Shown here: positions 45,638 through 60,033 of the stretch, piece by piece | How the letters are laid out: each line of letters begins with the position of its first letter | Position numbering within the stretch: position 1 is the stretch's first letter | Assembly (NCBI GenBank): GCA_016748015.1 | Contig: JAAOMT010000468.1 | Span: 226,998 to 290,997 of the forward strand | Length of the DNA stretch: 64,000 nt | DNA from: Geosiphon pyriformis | Taxonomy: Eukaryota > Glomeromycota > Glomeromycetes > Archaeosporales > Geosiphonaceae | Direction: 5' to 3' | Made by a program: the position numbers and the translations under genes | The notes under the pieces: model-generated | The model's database searches: none | Told to the model about the DNA's origin: nothing | What the model saw: only the letters and a program-made list of their open reading frames with translations

Positions 45638-47544
45638 CTAAATTTTTGGCAACGCAAATTCATACGCGTTCACAAAATACCATATAATTGGAGCTAAAGG
45701 AATAATAAAATACCAAATCTGACCCAATTCGAAAACACTATTAAGACGAGCTGGCACAATTTTTGGTTTTCCGTAGATGGAAGTAAAGCGTCCATTAACA
45801 TAGAATTCCGTCATTAACATATCTTTTTCGTTCCATCGTGCTCGTAGCCATTCGGTAAATTTGTTTTCATCACTTGGTAAATCACTAGTTCTGAATCGAC
45901 GTATGTGAACGTGAATATTCGGGGGATATCGTCCCTCGAAATAGATTCTACGTAATGTATAAATGTCCTCTGGGTATTCACCCGGTTTCACACCCTCCAA
46001 TCCGATGGTCAAATCATACATCCATTCAACGGACTTTTGCAATTTCTCGGTACAAAAGTGAAGTCCCGTCGACCGAGGTAGCAATAAATGTTTTTGGTCA
46101 ACCTAAAAGTTTAGATATGTAGACTTGATTTCAGATAATCTAAGATATTAAAAAATATAAAAGAAGTTCATTCAAGAGGTACCAAATTATTTTTATCTGC
46201 ATAGATTTTTGATATTTTACGCGTGCATTCAGAAACCAAAGTTCCTTCGGGAAATATTAGCAGCCATAAAGGATCTTTTGAGTTGGCGAGATTACCCAAT
46301 GTTCGGTCCATATTTTCCTGATCACTTGCCCAATTTCGTTTGAGAAAGATAAATTGAAAAAATTGCATTCCCTGTATGAAATAAAAGATGTAAGAAATGA
46401 GTTTTGAGATAGAATAGATGATGATATTGTAGAAATAATCCAGAATGATAATATAAAATATTAATGGGTGCTGCTGTTAGCGAGTTGAAATAACAGATTC
46501 TGGCTGATATTGTCGAAAGGTGAAGTAGCAGATGTAGAGGGTTGGAAGCGATATTGCCGATCTAAAGAGAATGTTGACCAATCGAAAATATCGGGCAACA
46601 AAAGCTCGTAACATTAAATCCTCTTGAAAATTGATATCAAAGAATTTTCCGTGCGACAAATAAATTTCACTTTTTCAATGGAACAATTTACTGCTTACCC
46701 TAAAAAATATGATAAAGATTTTTAATCGAGTTCTGTTTCAAAGAGAGGTAGATCAATTCTTACCATCCGAATAATGGCATCCATTTTAATGAATCCTTCA
46801 AGATAATCTTGATTGCTCCATGTGCATTAGCTAAATACGCAAAACACCTTTAGACAGGGTAAAATATGATTGAATGATTAATTCAAATGAAAAAAAGATT
46901 CTCAAGCTCGATATTATATGTTTTCTCAACATACCAGATGTATAACCAATCCGCATAAATCTTTTTGGGACCAAGATGAAAAGTTGAGAATATTTTTCGT
47001 TGAAGCAGTTGAACAAAAGAGTCTATTTTCATACCTGATGATTAGCAATTAAAACGATCCGTTCGGGAATATTCAATTCAACTTTTGCGCCGTTCCATGT
47101 TTGTTTTATCACATCTTTAGCGGAATCGTCTGTAGTAATTACGAAATTACTGGGTGCAAAAAATTGATTGATAGCCATCAATAACACACCAAAAGATTTT
47201 TGGGTTTGAAGAATGTAATATTGGTAGTAAGCCTTGGAGAAAGGCCACAGAAGAAGACCGAGGAACTGGGAAAAATTTATCACAACTGACTGTCCAGCTA
47301 ATTTTTATTGATAATTGGGTAGTTAAAAAATTAAGGACAAGTAATTTTATCAAGTTACAGAGGTGTGCAAAGTCAAGGTCAAGTTTGAATGACAGATGAA
47401 AACTAGCAAACTCAGTTCTTTGTGGAGTTTACTTTTGACTCGAATAAAAAGCATACCATAAAATGCACAAAAGGCGGCCGTTCTCACCAGCCAATTCACT
47501 AGGTTAGGTGCCGTGTCGCGCGGTGACTCTCTCGTGATGGCCAT
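45638..47544 (-). CDS. LCLAT1-like lysophospholipid acyltransferase
   Basis: Membrane acyltransferase of the PlsC/LPLAT superfamily, closest in motifs to LCLAT1/AGPAT8 and yeast Cst26, probably remodelling phosphatidylinositol or lysophosphatidate in the ER. Exons (minus): 47544-47457, 47297-47035, 46960-46935, 46847-46764, a predicted 1-nt exon at 46699, 46371-46183 and 46102-45638; 371 aa, like human LCLAT1. Motif I NH-x4-D (NHQIYADW, residues 115-122) is split by an intron; IILKDSLKWMPLFGW (140-154) leads to GMQFFQFIFLKRNW, then motif III FPEGT (194-198) and LLLPRSTG. Two hydrophobic stretches near the C terminus (WYFIIPLAPIIWYFV) are likely membrane segments. Without the 1-nt exon the frame breaks exactly between W154 and G155, which are adjacent in the family. 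Confidence 0.88.
46699..46699 (-). other. Predicted single-nucleotide exon (G) in acyltransferase
   Basis: On the minus strand a T-rich acceptor (ATATTTTTTAG, 46710-46700) is followed by one G (46699) and a strong donor GTAAGC (46698-46693). Exon 4 ends GGA-TG before GTAAG (46763-46759) and the next coding exon begins GGA-ATG after CAG (46371). Joining them directly shifts the frame; inserting this G gives TGG-GGA-ATG, the expected W-G-M. The upstream intron becomes 64 bp, a normal length here; the downstream one is 327 bp. A one-base assembly error is the main alternative. Confidence 0.55.
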
Positions 47545-47960
47545 AATACAGGCAAAGATAAATAGTAATATTTACGATATATATTTATATATATATATAT
47601 ATATACAAAGTTCAAAGACTTGAAAAATTCTAAATTAGGCAATGAGCTATAAACTGCAAAAAGACGAAAGGTCGAGTCGGGTTAACACTTTAAAGAAGAG
47701 TAACAACCAAAAAACTGTGATACTACGTTTCTCTTATTTTGAAACGAACCAGATAGACCGGGATAGTTGCGTCGATAATAATAGGCAAAAAGTGATGTAG
47801 CAGCCAGAAGCAAAAGTGAGCCAAGTGCAGAAGTGACCACGACTATTACTACCACTGCTAGAAATTCATACCAAACTTTTACTTATGACCCATAATTTTA
47901 TGGTACCGATTTTACAGGCTTAACCCCTTTTAAAGTTTAGATACATGGCGCTAATCAGTA

Positions 47961-48158
47961 TTGTTTGTCGCTCTATTTTTTTTTATTGATAGACGAATTC
48001 CAGATCACTCAACAAAGCTCAAATATTTCCTGAATATTGCTAAAAAGAGTATTAAACTGAGTGTCATGAGTTCGCTGATTAAGTCATACAAAGTCGGGAA
48101 TAAATTTAGCCTTGAAGAAATTTCCCAGATTTTCGGCATTGTGATTATTTTATTTTGA
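47961..48158 (+). pseudogene. Possible SAC3/GANP-like fragment
   Basis: A 65-codon frame with normal, non-A+T-biased protein composition: STKLKYFLNIAKKSIKLSVM then SLIKSYKVGNKFSLEEISQIFGI. It follows a plausible acceptor (TTTATTGATAG). The pattern resembles the helical end of SAC3/GANP or PCI-type proteins (a run ending in L-x2-I-x-x-L/I-F-G). No adjoining exon is found and low-complexity DNA surrounds it, so it is probably a duplicated fragment. The identification is weak. Confidence 0.3.
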
Positions 48159-48459
48159 GGGATATTTGTTTGTAAAAAAAAAAGAAAAAAAAAAAAAGAA
48201 AATCACTGAAGGGATACTTGTTTTTTTTCAAAGCATACAAATTTGGTATCTAAAATGGGGATTTTTTTTTTAATAATTATAAGGTAAAAGAGGGTATTTT
48301 AGCGAATTACATTACTTTTGTAAAGTTGCCAAAATAAAATTCGCGTTGGAGAATAAGACGCGTCAAAAGTATACCATTTTCTCATTTGAACAAATGGGAT
48401 CTTTTAAAATTTATTAGCCGAGTCATAATATTAATCATTATAGATTGAAAATGATATAA

Positions 48460-48476
48460 TTATTATAATTATTATA

Positions 48477-48515
<39 letters not shown>

Positions 48516-48516
48516 T
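48460..48516. repeat. (TTA)n microsatellite
   Basis: A run of TTA/ATA trinucleotides of about 55 bp, most regular from 48480 to 48514. Confidence 0.9.
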
Positions 48517-49254
48517 CTCATGAAAATTAAGATTAATGTTAATTTGTACAAAATATAAATTAAAAACCATTTTTTTAAATATTGAAATATTTTTTGCACA
48601 AATCTATTATTTTTAAGTTATTAATTAATCAATTACATTAATTAATTGTTTAATAATAATAATAATAATTATAATTATAATGAAATATCATGTTAAACCA
48701 ATATTTTTAACAGTCTTACTATTCTTGATTACTGAATGAGATGTTATATGTTAATTAAGTAATTCATTAAGTTAAACAATTACAAGTATTGTATTTATTA
48801 TTATTTTGATTAGATTATAAATTAGTATTTATGAAAAAAATGAAATCCAAAAAAAAAAAAAAAAAATTTTTGCACCAATTATTTTTTGTTCTTGTGGCGG
48901 TTTTTTTCTCAACTTGATAAGGTAAAAGAGTTGGACGTTACTCGAATAGAATTTAAATTATTGTAAAAAAAATATATATATTTTTTATACCTTAACCTCG
49001 TTTCCATAACCAAAAAAAAACCCTTTGTTGAAACTTTTTCAAAATTAATTACTGATTCGAGCGTGAAAGAGATTTAAAGACAATAATTAATTTGAATTTT
49101 ATTTCTTTATTTCTTTATTTTTTTGTTTCTTTAGAATTGAAACAATTAACTTATAGAAAAAAATTTCGATGATCAAAAAGCTTGAAAATAAATCCATATA
49201 AAAAGATCTTAATAAATTTTAGACTTGTTCCCAAACCCATTTCCAAATTCAACT

Positions 49255-49288
<34 letters not shown>

Positions 49289-49307
49289 ACTCTCATGAAG
49301 GTTATCA

Positions 49308-49346
49308 AATATCAATATCAATATCAATATCAATATCAATATCATA
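49308..49346. repeat. (ATATCA)n microsatellite
   Basis: About six consecutive ATATCA units. Confidence 0.9.
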
Positions 49347-49499
49347 ACTATCTTTTATATTGATCAATATTTAATCTATTATTTATTTCACTTACGATGG
49401 ACCACCCTATTCCAAAATAAAATTGTAACCCATCCAAATTATCTTTTGTTTAACAAGTTTTTTCTCCTAAATTCAATGTTAAAGTTTAAATTGATTTAC

Positions 49500-49540
49500 A
49501 CAGACCAGACCAGACCAAACCAAATCAAACCAGATAAAAC
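49500..49540. repeat. (CCAGA/CCAAA)n short tandem repeat
   Basis: About eight imperfect units, CCAGA passing into CCAAA and CCAGATAAAA. Confidence 0.8.
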
Positions 49541-49793
49541 CATTCACTTATCAATCCAGATAGATTTCTTTCAGTGTAATCTGATATACTTTATTTAACA
49601 AAAGATTTTTATTTCAAAGGAAATTTACTCAAAGATAAAAGATTGCAAGACCCAGCTAAAATACCTGAAATATATTATACTGGTTATCAACAGATGATCA
49701 TTCCTAATTATCAAAAATTTTATCATTATCGTGCGTACATGTTCAACGATCGTGTTCCTGCACAATCATCCAACTTACCAACTCGGCGAGAAA

Positions 49794-51230
49794 ATGTTAC
49801 AAGAAAATGAACATTCTACATCAGCTTTCCCCTCTATTTCTTCAGATATTCAGGAAACTCCCATTCGTATAACCTGGAACGTTTTCGGTGACTTAACTGA
49901 GACCCTTTTCTGGCCAGCGACAAATATAACCGAGGAGAAGATAGTTCTTTTTATGATCCCTGGTAATCCGGGAGCAATAGATTATTATATACCTTTTTTA
50001 TCAACTATTTATAAAGAGTATCAAAAGAGAATTGAAATCATTGGAGGTTTGCTTTGTTAATTTTGATTAATTTCCCACCTTTATGAAGATTCAAATTTGA
50101 TAATCATGTTTTCTAAATAATTAAATATCATCAAATCGATTTCTTTTGGTTTCTCCTCTAGTATCACACCTTGGTCATACCCATGGACCACATAATAACT
50201 CTTTAAAAAGATTATGGTCACTTCAGGATCAAATCGAACACAAGATCAAATGTTTTGACTTGATACGTGAAAAATTTCTGGTCCAAGATGGTGCTGATGG
50301 TGGTGGTGGTGGTGGTGATGGTGGCCTACCAAAATTTATCTTATGCGGTCATTCGATGGGAGCCTATATTTGTTCTCGGGTTGATTTTCACATATTTATT
50401 TCTCCCGTTATAATTCAATGTTTGCAGTTTTTCTAGAAAGATTAGAGTTAAAACTTTCTAATCTTATTAGTTGTTGAAGGCACGTCCGAATCATGGTATA
50501 GATCGCACGTATTTTTTGTTTCCTACATTGCAACATATCGCGAAAACTCCTAATGGTACCATGCTAACGGTATTCAATTTTTATTTTACACTTTTCACCT
50601 CTCAATCATCCTCTCCAAAACTATCTTGTTTATCATTGAATTATTTATCCCGCCAACTAACCTATAATTCTGGTGATCTTTTTTAACCTACCCCGTCTCT
50701 TAGTGGCTATTCTACGAACGTCCACGAAACTTATTAAGCACTCTCATCCACTCCCTTCGTACACTCCTAGGTCCAACCGGATTCAAAACCTTAATTCGCT
50801 TCGTGACATATCAACAAGAACCTCATCTATCAATAACAGCTGACAGATTATTACATTGGCACGTTGTGCAGAATACCCTTTACATGTCTGATACAGAAAT
50901 GAAAGACATTCACGAATTGGACGAGGACTTTTTTCGACAACATATTCAAACATGTGTATTTTATTTTGGGAAAACTGATAATTGGGCCCCAATTGAGCAC
51001 TATCGTGATATGGTGGCACGATTTCCAGATGGAAAAATTCATCTTTGTGAAATTGGAATGGCGCATGCTTTTGTACTAGGTAAAGATCAACGAGGGTAGA
51101 AGTTTGTAAATTAAAAGAATATGAAGAAATTCTATTCTTTACCTCTCTTATTTTTAATTTTTTTTAATTTACAGAGCACAGCGAAATTATGGGCAGAAAA
51201 ATGTTTCAATGGATCAAAGAGTCTTTGTGA
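49794..51230 (+). CDS. LDAH: Lipid droplet-associated hydrolase (LDAH) homologue
   Basis: Alpha/beta-hydrolase of the LDAH/UPF0554 family, found on lipid droplets and linked to sterol ester or triacylglycerol turnover. Exons: 49794-50046, 50162-50379, 50471-50569, 50704-51079 and 51175-51230; 333 aa (human about 325). IPGNPG (residues 55-60) is the family's oxyanion-hole segment, then VSHLGH, the nucleophile elbow GHSMG (Ser149), ARPNHGIDRTYFLFPT, IAKTPNG, FYFGKTDNWAP (Asp282) and the C-terminal AHAFVLEHSE (His311), so the S-D-H triad is complete. A glycine-rich insert (about residues 128-139) precedes the elbow. ATG 49794 is the first in frame. The last exon is 56 nt and ends with TGA. Confidence 0.92.
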
Positions 51231-51635
51231 TAGTTTTATTCGACAGAAAACGGAAATCAGTTAAATCCAACTACCGATTTATGGAGAGTATTGAGAGATA
51301 AAATATAAATTATCGCGTTATTTATGAAATTTTCTGCGCCTTCTCAATTTATTATGACGAATTTCAACTTCATCGTTAACTCCCATTCCATATGTGAGTC
51401 CTTGAAAAATTTTTTCGGAAGAACAGGTTTTCTTCAAATTTTAATTTTCTACAAATAAATAAATTGGCAAACAAACAAACAAACAAACAAATAAATAAAT
51501 AAATTCTTAGAAGTGATTCTAAAAGTAGCATAATTAAAAGTCCTCGTGAATTTCAAACCAATTTCAAATGAATATTTGGGAGTTTGCAATTATGAACTTT
51601 TCAAAATAACCTTTGAAATCACAAGTTAGGATTTG

Positions 51636-51668
<33 letters not shown>

Positions 51669-54600
51669 TGTTTAAATGTTGATTTTTAAAGGATTCTTTA
51701 TTTGTTTTTTATGTTAAGAATTTTCTCATTTTTTAAAATTTTTTAATAATAACAAAAACAATAAATTAAAACCAGCTTTTTTGTTAAATATTAACATTAA
51801 AAAATTTGCTCTTTTTAACAATATTTAAAGATTATTTTATTAATTACACAATTAAAAATTATATATCATATTAATTTTATATTTGTTTCTTTTTATGTAA
51901 AAAATATTTTTTTTTGATTTTTATTTAATTTTTATTTAATTTTTAATAATTATTATATAATAACAATTTGTATTATTATAAAAATATTTTATAATTTTTT
52001 ATTATTTAAAATTTGTTTGTTTTTAACAAAAATATATGTTAAAAAAACTTTTTACTTTTAAAAATTTGTTCTGTTTTAATATTTTTTATTTTGGTTTTAT
52101 AAATTAAAATACAAAAATAAATAATATTAAATCAAAAAAATCTTTTTATATTTTTATAATTATAATTAAAGCAAAAAATAAAAAAATTACAACTTTTTTA
52201 TTTTTTAAAATATTTATAATTATTAAAACTACTTCATAAAAACATTTTTCTTAAATAAAGTAATAATAAATCAGTCTTTTATTAATTTCAAAATACTATT
52301 TTTCTCTTTAATTAAAAGTTTTTTTCTTTTATTATTGTTTAAATAACGAAAAATACTAAAAGATTTTTTTGGTATTTTTAATGTTGGTTTTAATGTTTTA
52401 AAGCCAGTTTTGTTTTTTCTATTTTTTTTTGGTTTTTTTATTAACCTTGTATTATTAATATTAATTATATTGTTTAGTTTTATTATGGCTATAAATAAAT
52501 AAAAATTTTTTATTCTAAACAATAATAATAATAAAAAAACATATTAACCAATTTTGATTTAAATTAATCTTTAATTTTATTGTTTAATATATTAGTTTTC
52601 AATTAATTATTACTAATTTTAAAAGCAAAACAATTTATATTTCTGTATATAATTCTGTTTAATTAATTTATTGAATTACTTAATTTTAAAAATTAAACCA
52701 ACCAAATAAAAATTAAAAAATTTTCATTTTTTTTGTTTTTTAATAGTACTATTTTTAATAATACTTGAAAAATAATTATTTATTGTTAAAAATTTTTTAA
52801 ATAAATAATATTTATTTTAATGTTGAATATCTTTTTTTAAAATTAAATTGGTTTATATTAAGATTGTTTTTTAATTTGTATATAATTTTATTAATATAAA
52901 ATCTGTTTTTAAAAATAATATTAAGCTGTTTTATATAAAATTTGTATTTTAAATTTTTTAAATATTGTTATTACAATTTAGTTTATTGATTTTCTATTTT
53001 TTATTACTTTAAAAATTGTCAAATTTTCGGTAATATCTGTTGTTATTTCTAATTTTGCTATTGTTGCTTTATATAATATTTTTTCTAAAACTATTATAAA
53101 TAAAATTAAAAATACTTTAAAATTAATTTAAAATTTGTTAGTTAATATAATATATTATTGTATATTTTAAAAAATTTGTGCTAACTATAATTGTTTTTGT
53201 TGATTAATTAGGTTTAATAATAAAGAACAATATTAAATTTTTTATAATATGTTAAAAACTAAATTAATTGATTTTTTTTGGTTATACTGTTTTTAAAATT
53301 ATTAATTTGGTTTAAGATTTTAATATTTAATTTAATTCAGTTTAAATTTAATTAAATTATTAAATCAAACTAAATTTAAACAAAAATTTTCACTAAATTT
53401 CAAACCTAAATTTAAATTAAACTTAAAATTATTAAACTTAAACCAAATTTAAATCAAAATAATAAGTTTAGTTCAAGTTTAGTTTAAAATTTATAAATAT
53501 ATTTAAATTCAATTATTAAAAACTTTAAACCTCTAATTCTTAATAATAATATTTTAATTGTAATTATGTAAAAAATAATTGTTTTAAGTAAATTTGCTTT
53601 TATAATTTCAATATAAAATAATTACAAAAAATTAAATTTATAACTTAAAATTAAACTAATTAAAAGTTTAAAATTTATAGTAATATTTATATTTTGAACT
53701 TTTTATTATATATAGTTTTTTTAAAGTACTAAATTTAATAATTATAATATTAAAAATAATTTAAAATTTAAAAATAATAAAAGTTGAAATTAAAAATAAA
53801 ATAAATTTAATTTTAAATTTAATTAATTATATTTTTTATTTTATAAACTATATAACCAAAATTTTTTTTTATTAATTGAATTTTAAAGTGTTTTTTAAAA
53901 TAATAATTTTTATATAATAATTAATTCATAATTCAAAGCCAAATTAATAAAAGCCAAATTTTTAAAATAAACAAAAATATATTATTATAAACTAAAAAGT
54001 TTTAATATTAATAAAAAATATATTATAAAAATTATGTTAAAATACAAAAATAACAAAAAACAATTTTAATTACAATAAAAAAAATTTAACACAAAAATTT
54101 TAATATTGTTTTTAAAAACAAATTTAAAATTAAAAAAGTAAAACAGTAATTAAAAAACAATTTTTATATAATTTAATTTAATATTTAAAAAACATTAAAC
54201 ATTAAAATAAATTATTTTCAATAATTAATAATAATTTTAAAAAATACTGTTGTTTATAACTAGATCAAAAATAATTTTTTTGTAAAAATTAATAAAACAT
54301 TTAAAAATAAGCATAAAAATCAAAGTTTTATTTTTTAAAAAAAAACTTTTAAAATTTGTTATTTTATTTTTTTAAATATTTAAAAAATAAAAACAAAAAT
54401 TATTATTATTACAAGTTTTCAAGATTTTTGGTAATAATAAAAACAAAACAAATTATTTTTTAAAAAACTTTAATTAAACAAAATTTTTTAATTAAAAATT
54501 TTTTTTTTGCTTTTGTTGTAATCATAAAATTTTACAATAAATCGAAATTTATGTATTAAATAGCATAATTTAAAATTTATTTATTTTAAAGTTGAAAAAC

Positions 54601-54914
54601 ATTTACAATATTAAGAAATTCATAATAATCAAAATATTGAAACACAATAATATTTTTGTAAATTTTTAATTATTTTTAATAATGGCAAATATTTTAAAAC
54701 AAAGATTTAAAATAAAAAACAAAGTATTAAAATCTAGTTTTTTTATCACAGATTTATCGATTTGTTCAACTTCAATAGGATTCGATTGATTTATTGTATT
54801 TTCTGCCTTTGTCGTAGGCGTTTGCTTTAAACAGAGGCAACCTTGAAGGATAACCAACAAGCTCGAAAAATAGCAAATAATGCCATGATCTTAATGAGAA
54901 AGTTAAATCAAAAT
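51231..54914. other. Long A+T-rich region, no gene seen
   Basis: About 3.7 kb. To about 51640 it is the 3' flank of LDAH with (AAAC)n/(AAAT)n (51469-51503) and (ATT)n (51636-51668). From 51670 to 54650 it is almost only A and T. A lysine-rich minus frame (52271-52522) looks like composition, not a gene. An imperfect palindrome made of GTTTAAATTTA-type arms lies at about 53340-53385. It separates otherwise tightly packed genes and probably represents an old, unreadable repeat insertion. Confidence 0.6.
51636..51668. repeat. (ATT)n microsatellite
   Basis: Eleven or so consecutive ATT units. Confidence 0.9.
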
Positions 54915-57629
<2,715 letters not shown>

Positions 57630-58107
57630 TATTACTCTAACTTTCAAATTGCAAAGTGAGACCTTTGAAAAATAATAGTATTTTGTCTTTCCTTTTGCTG
57701 AAGGGCATAGATAATCAATGAGGTCAGACTTCTTTAAACTAACCAAATTGGCAATGGTTTTTTATCATCAGTCTAAATTTAATGATCCTAAATGAATTTG
57801 AATTAGGGCTCCAATTATGATAGGGCCAAAATTTAAGTTATGGCAGAATCCTCAGATTCAAGTGATGTAATAAAATTTTATTCAGATTTGAAAATTGAAG
57901 CTCTCCAGCGGATGCTAATGGTCCAATAGTTATGAACAAGAAAGACATTTACATTCTTGCAAAAGATCAGGTAAATCGACAAGATCAAGCGATCATGGAG
58001 CAATAAACAGGACTCACCTGCTAAAATCATACCTGAATTTTCTACATGACTTTTTCTCTGTAACTCCTCTTTTCCTCAAAGAACTCGAATAAAATTTATA
58101 CTTCTCC
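57630..58107. other. Intergenic region upstream of SRP54, downstream of CSTF2
   Basis: 478 bp between tandem minus-strand genes; it should hold the SRP54 promoter and the CSTF2 3' end. No distinct motif or extra exon is recognised. Confidence 0.5.
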
Positions 58108-58622
58108 TCAAGTTTGATGAAACATTAGTTGCGCTTTCTAGAAAATGAAATTATTTAGAAAACTTTAACGAGCTAATTTTCAAATTTTAAGTCGCTTAAT
58201 TGTGATAAATTACCAATTGAATTATATTGTTACGTTGGTCAGGTGGTAACGAATCTATTTGCTGTGGTGTCAGCTGAAACACTTGAATGAGTAAAGCCTA
58301 TAATAAAATATCGATTAGTTACAAATATAAAATCGAGGATCCCGAAAATGAAAATTAATGGATCACTGACCTTTTGTTGCTCTTGTAATTGTATATCATC
58401 TATATTGAAAATTTTTGTGAGCGATGAGAAAATTTAACCAAAAATTATTTTAATTTGGACTCACTCATGGAAGGATTTACTCCTGTAGCTATCGCAGCCG
58501 GTAGAGTAGGAATAGAATTAGGGGGAGCAAGTCCAACGGTTCCCATCATAGGCATCATTCCTGCTGACAGATTAGGTATTCCTAATACTTGATTTTGCAT
58601 TTGAGATTGTATTGGTTGTTGT

Positions 58623-58657
<35 letters not shown>

Positions 58658-60033
58658 CTGCTGCTGTTGCTGCTGTATAGGCGGTTGCATCGGTTGTTGT
58701 AATGGTGGCTGCATCGGTTGTTGTAATGGTGGCTGCATCGATTGTGGTAGGGGCTGTTGAATTTGTTGCTGTAAAGGTTGTTGCATCTGTGGTTGCATCA
58801 TTTGAGGTTGTTGTTGTGGCATATTAGGATATAGGCTGGGTGGTTGTTGCACATTGACCGGATTAGGGATACCAGGCGTAGGATAGCCAGCATTAGGTGG
58901 AGGAGTTGAATTTTGGGGGGGAGGTGGTGGTTGTTGCTGTTGCAAAGGTTGTTGAGGAGTTTGGTTTGGTTGAAGAACGCGCTAGCAGAAGCAAAAATCA
59001 GAATAAGGAGAAATATAAATTCAAAAGTAGATGCAACAAAATAAAAATTTACTTGAAGAACACTTGGTTCAATTAAGTTAACCGAAAGCATTGCTTGGAA
59101 GAGAGCATATGAAAGCTGAGGATTCTGAGTTAGAAGTGCACGAGCCTGTTCTATATTACTTTGAACAAGTAACTTTTATTAAGATTTTAGCTTTTTTAAT
59201 AAAGTTTGGATATATTTTCTTGGTAAATCTCAAATTAATTAAAAATATAAAGTCAAAAATTCAAACATACCCTAAACTGTGATAAAACTTCGAAAAGCTG
59301 ATTTGCGTTCATTGCGGCAAGCGTCTTGGATATAGAGTCTATTGCAGGTGGTTGTGCCGGGGGGACCGGGGTAAAGGAAGTTTGAGGGGCCTGAGGTGTT
59401 GAAGGTGCTTGCTGTTGAGGTTGCTGTGGATGAATTGATTGCACTGTCTGCGGTGGAGGTGGAGCAGGCATTCTTGTTTCAAGTAATGATCTGTCGTGGG
59501 GTACTAGAGATGATATTGTAGATGGATCACCATCTGCGTAGTCAACCCTCAAAGGCCGACCTCCAACATCCACGTTGTTAAGGTTTCTCACTGCACTAGC
59601 CGCGGTCTCAGCGTCTTTTATTGATTATCGGTTAAAATATATCTCAAAATGAAATTAACTTCATATGGAATGGGTTGAAAAACGAACCATGATATTCGCA
59701 AAAACCATAGCCTCGCGGCCTTGAACTTTCCCTGTCGAACACTAAACTGAATAGAAACAAAAAAGAAAATTCAGTAAGTTCCTTTAGATTAAAAATACTT
59801 CTTAGTTGAAAACCTTAATTCATTTTTATATGACAAACCGAAAGGAAACTACAGGGCCCACCTCCTGGAAAACTTCGGTTAACTGTTCCTCGGTTAACTC
59901 GTAGGGAATATTTCCAACTGAAAAAACAAGGTTAATTTTAGGATTTGAATTCTCTTACAAAGTCCCTTTCTAAAAACTCACCGAATACAACATGTGAGCC
60001 TCGAGGCCCGTTAGGATTTAAGCTCTTTCTCAT
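58108..60033 (-). CDS. CSTF2: CSTF2 (CstF-64/Rna15), mRNA 3'-end processing factor
   Basis: Binds the downstream element of pre-mRNA during cleavage and polyadenylation. Nine exons (minus): 60033-59982, 59917-59839, 59746-59688, 59614-59271, 59172-59053, 58981-58465, 58399-58371, 58297-58214 and 58137-58108; 437 aa. One RRM: RNP2 VVFVGNI (15-21) and RNP1 RGYGFCEY (55-62). The hinge domain follows ([33 protein letters not shown]), then a long Q/P/M-rich region with about 20 consecutive glutamines, and the conserved C-terminal helix bundle ([20 protein letters not shown]) that binds Pcf11. The 59172 acceptor was chosen because it restores the hinge; the third intron uses a GTTCGT donor. Divergent from the RBM42-like gene. 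Confidence 0.92.
58616..58675. repeat. CAG/CAA repeat encoding polyglutamine in CSTF2
   Basis: Twenty consecutive CAG or CAA codons on the minus strand, followed at about 58682-58740 by a two-fold 24-bp repeat encoding QPPLQQPM. Confidence 0.9.

Larger units (their letters stand above)
47545..49793. other. Intergenic region rich in simple repeats
   Basis: About 2.2 kb between divergent genes. It contains (AT)n at about 47578-47604, poly-A and GAAAA tracts (48173-48201), (TTA)n at about 48460-48516, poly-A at 48849-48866 and 49262-49287, an ATATCA hexamer array (49308-49346) and a CCAGA-type array (49500-49540). Apart from the fragment at 47961-48158 I see no gene. Confidence 0.7.

Noticed and set aside
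45610-45640. Further intron after the acyltransferase stop (GTAAGT just downstream of TAG)
   Set aside because: The nearest AG gives an intron of only about 22 bp and the protein already ends at family length.
46477-46659. 60-codon minus frame inside the acyltransferase, as a missing exon
   Set aside because: W154 and G155 are adjacent in the family, so no coding exon is expected there; borders do not give a consistent phase.
52271-52522. 83-codon lysine-rich minus frame
   Set aside because: Composition follows the A+T-rich DNA; no domain, no neighbours, no splice context.
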